From: Bacillota bacterium | GTDB lineage: Bacteria > Bacillota > Clostridia > Acetivibrionales > JAEZXR01 | Length of the DNA stretch: 64,000 nucleotides | NCBI GenBank assembly: GCA_023419605.1 | Contig: JAEZXR010000103.1 | Location: forward strand, 41,731 to 105,730 | Direction: 5' to 3' | In this document: piece after piece, positions 62,225-64,000 of the stretch | Layout of the letters: the number at the start of each line of letters is the position of its first letter | Numbering within the stretch: the first letter of the stretch is position 1 | Made by a program: the position numbers and the translations under genes | Notes under the pieces: model-generated | The model's input: the letters and a program-made list of their open reading frames with translations, nothing else | Told to the model about the DNA's origin: nothing | Databases searched by the model: none

Positions 62225-63850
62225 TTATTTTCCCATCTGTTCCTTATAGGATTGCGTTAACTCTTTGAGTATATCGTCTCCCCCCTGGGCCTTCCACTTG
62301 GTCACAAACTCATCAAATTTGCCGATGTCTGCGCCCATGATGATCTGTGTGAACACGGTATCACGTAATGTACATAATTCTTTGAATTTTGTCGTCTTTG
62401 TATCGGATACAAGGAATGCAGCGGCATCGGCGATTTGCCCCGGTGTACCCAGTGAAGCTTGAATCGGGCTGCTTCTTCTTAACTGAAGGGAATCCATATA
62501 TCTGGGCACGCCTTTAATATTGGGTGCCAGGCTGAATCCCACACTTCTGTGGAAACCGTCGGCATATAAATTGGTTTTCGGATCTACGCCGCCTTTGATG
62601 CTTCCATCCATCTTGCCATCTTTTATGACATAATCCCGGTCCTTCTTACCCCAGTTCAGAAGCATATTTACTTCTTCCGTACATGCCTTATCGATGATGG
62701 AGAGTACGCGCTTCACGTCCTTGGTTTTCGCACTGATACAAGTGATTGTGCCGAACTCTGAACCAAAGCCGGCTACAGCCTTCCCATCGCTTCCCAGGAG
62801 CACCTGCCCAAAATCAATATACTTGAAGGGTGCTCCGTCCAGGTCTTCCTTGATGGTGCCGTCCTTATCCAATTTTCCTTGCTTTTTCAGTTCGAGGATT
62901 TCGATTTCCTTATCATAAAGACTTGGATTGGTCCACCAGGAAATATCGGAGAATACTTTCCCTGCAACATATTTTTCCTTTAAGTTTGGTTCCTTCAGCG
63001 TAGCAAATTCCTTATCAATGAGGCCTTCTTTGTACATTTTTTGCAGATAAGCCAGAGCTTCCTTCATTTTCGGACTAATGTCATATTGATCCACCTTATC
63101 GCCATTCATGTAGAAGTAGCCGGGTGTTACTCCGAATGCGCCAATCACGTGGTCAAAGGAATTGTTGGCATATCGCTGCTCTCCCAGGCTTGAAGAAAAT
63201 GCTCCGAGAGGAATTACATCCGGTTTTGTTTCCTTGATTTTCTTCAGCTGGTTATAGTATTCATCCAGGGTCTTCGCAGGCTTTGCTCCGATGCTGTCCA
63301 AATAATCCTTCCTGTACATGGTTACAAATCGGTAGCCTGCTCCCGGGCCTGTGTTATAAGGGATTCCGTATATCTTGCCTTTCACCTTGGATTTATCCAA
63401 AACACTCTGATCAATGGATTTCAAAATGTTCGGGGTATCCTTTTGACTGACCATCGTAGTTATGTCTGCGAAAACCCCCTGTGTTGCATACTTCCTGTAA
63501 TCGTCCAAAGAAAGACCTTTCTCGATTCGGACGATGTCCGGCACGCTTCCTGATGCGATTCGAAGACCCAACTTTTGTCCATACTGCTGAACATCCACCA
63601 TTTCAATCTTAAACTTTACATTCAATGCTTCTTCTGCATCCTTCAAGCTTAGATCTTTTGCCGGGTCCACCGGGGCATTTGTACCCATGGCAGCCAACCA
63701 ATCGATCTCATAGGGTTTCTCTGCTGCAGTTGTTGTAGCAGGTGGGGTTTGTTGGGGTTCAGCCTTTTTTGTACTGCATGCTGAAAACATCGTAACAGCC
63801 ATGGTGATAGCAAGTGCCGAACTAAAAGCTTGTAACAGCTTTTTTTTCAT
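62225..63850 (-). CDS. sugar ABC transporter binding lipoprotein, orphan paralogue
   Basis: A 541-residue lipoprotein, lipobox MFSAC with Cys25, A/T/P/Q-rich linker and an LplA-type binding domain. It is the paralogue of the protein at 43951-45588. AAAAGGAGGA precedes the ATG. It leads the transcript that continues into the giant glycoside hydrolase, SLH and 2203-residue genes, so the substrate is probably a product of those secreted enzymes. No permease is beside it within the window. Confidence 0.87.
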   Translation of the reverse strand: MKKKLLQAFSSALAITMAVTMFSACSTKKAEPQQTPPATTTAAEKPYEIDWLAAMGTNAPVDPAKDLSLKDAEEALNVKFKIEMVDVQQYGQKLGLRIASGSVPDIVRIEKGLSLDDYRKYATQGVFADITTMVSQKDTPNILKSIDQSVLDKSKVKGKIYGIPYNTGPGAGYRFVTMYRKDYLDSIGAKPAKTLDEYYNQLKKIKETKPDVIPLGAFSSSLGEQRYANNSFDHVIGAFGVTPGYFYMNGDKVDQYDISPKMKEALAYLQKMYKEGLIDKEFATLKEPNLKEKYVAGKVFSDISWWTNPSLYDKEIEILELKKQGKLDKDGTIKEDLDGAPFKYIDFGQVLLGSDGKAVAGFGSEFGTITCISAKTKDVKRVLSIIDKACTEEVNMLLNWGKKDRDYVIKDGKMDGSIKGGVDPKTNLYADGFHRSVGFSLAPNIKGVPRYMDSLQLRRSSPIQASLGTPGQIADAAAFLVSDTKTTKFKELCTLRDTVFTQIIMGADIGKFDEFVTKWKAQGGDDILKELTQSYKEQMGK

Positions 63851-63973
63851 TGAAACATCCTCCTTTTATTTGTAGTTTGTGTAAATCTATTTCACTTCAA
63901 ATAGATCCTAAAATGTTATTTATCAAGGGTTTCAAGTTTTTTTGAGACAAAAAAACAATGACCCCCTCTTTTT

Positions 63974-63982
63974 TGGTATAAT
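63974..63982 (+). promoter_or_regulatory. extended -10 promoter pointing out of the window
   Basis: TGGTATAAT on the plus strand, oriented away from the lipoprotein gene. It suggests a divergent gene beyond the right edge, perhaps a regulator as at 21.9 kb. No clear promoter for the lipoprotein itself is visible in the last 150 bases. Confidence 0.4.
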
Positions 63983-64000
63983 TGAGTCTCCTACAACCAA

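Overview
The window looks like the chromosome of a spore-forming, surface-layer-bearing Gram-positive bacterium (Clostridia or Paenibacillaceae type). The evidence is a GerA/GerC spore-germinant receptor operon, an SLH-domain protein, CUT1 sugar transporters of the LplA/LplB/LplC type, YesM/YesN and membrane-bound AraC regulators, AGGAGG-type ribosome binding sites and moderate GC. I see no transposase, phage gene, CRISPR array or rRNA. Almost everything from 4.3 kb onward is a plant cell-wall (pectin/hemicellulose) utilisation region, read mostly from the minus strand.

Layout. 1-4.3 kb holds germination receptor genes, a tRNA-Leu, one unknown gene, an AT-rich gap with a large inverted repeat, and a metallophosphoesterase. 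4.3-10.3 kb is an arabinose block (araD, araB, an AraR-type repressor and an isomerase of the L-fucose isomerase family instead of classical AraA). A promoter whose -35 lies inside a perfect AraR-type palindrome, plus an unusual tandem-repeat leader, sits in front of the isomerase. 10.3-21.4 kb is an oligosaccharide operon: two near-identical binding lipoproteins, two permeases, a cytosolic pectinesterase, two GH43 enzymes and an acetyl-xylan-esterase-like hydrolase. A divergent membrane AraC regulator lies at 21.9-24.3 kb. 24.4-43.8 kb resembles a rearranged Bacillus 'yes' rhamnogalacturonan-I locus: GH95, CE12 (YesT-like), AraC sensor (YesS-like), GH105 (YesR-like), PL26 (YetA-like), DUF1961 (YesU-like), GH42 (YesZ-like), a binding protein with two permeases (YesO/P/Q-like), an unrecognised 556-residue protein and a second GH105. 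43.9-48.3 kb carries a further binding lipoprotein and a YesM/YesN two-component pair. 48.6-63.9 kb encodes the cell-surface machinery: a 2203-residue multidomain protein with an unassigned lyase-like core, an SLH anchor protein, a 1691-residue clan-A glycoside hydrolase, and another binding lipoprotein.

Inferred logic: secreted giant enzymes cut polymer at the surface; lipoproteins and permeases import oligomers, with no transport ATPase encoded here; and cytosolic enzymes without signal peptides (GH105, PL26, GH42, GH43, CE8, CE12, GH95) finish the job, with arabinose entering the ara pathway. Classical secreted RG lyases (PL9/PL11) are absent. The uncharacterised core of the 2203-residue protein is therefore the best candidate here for an undescribed depolymerase. 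It and the GH protein share an unusual C-terminal module, and an SLH protein lies between their genes, which may mean a surface-anchored complex.
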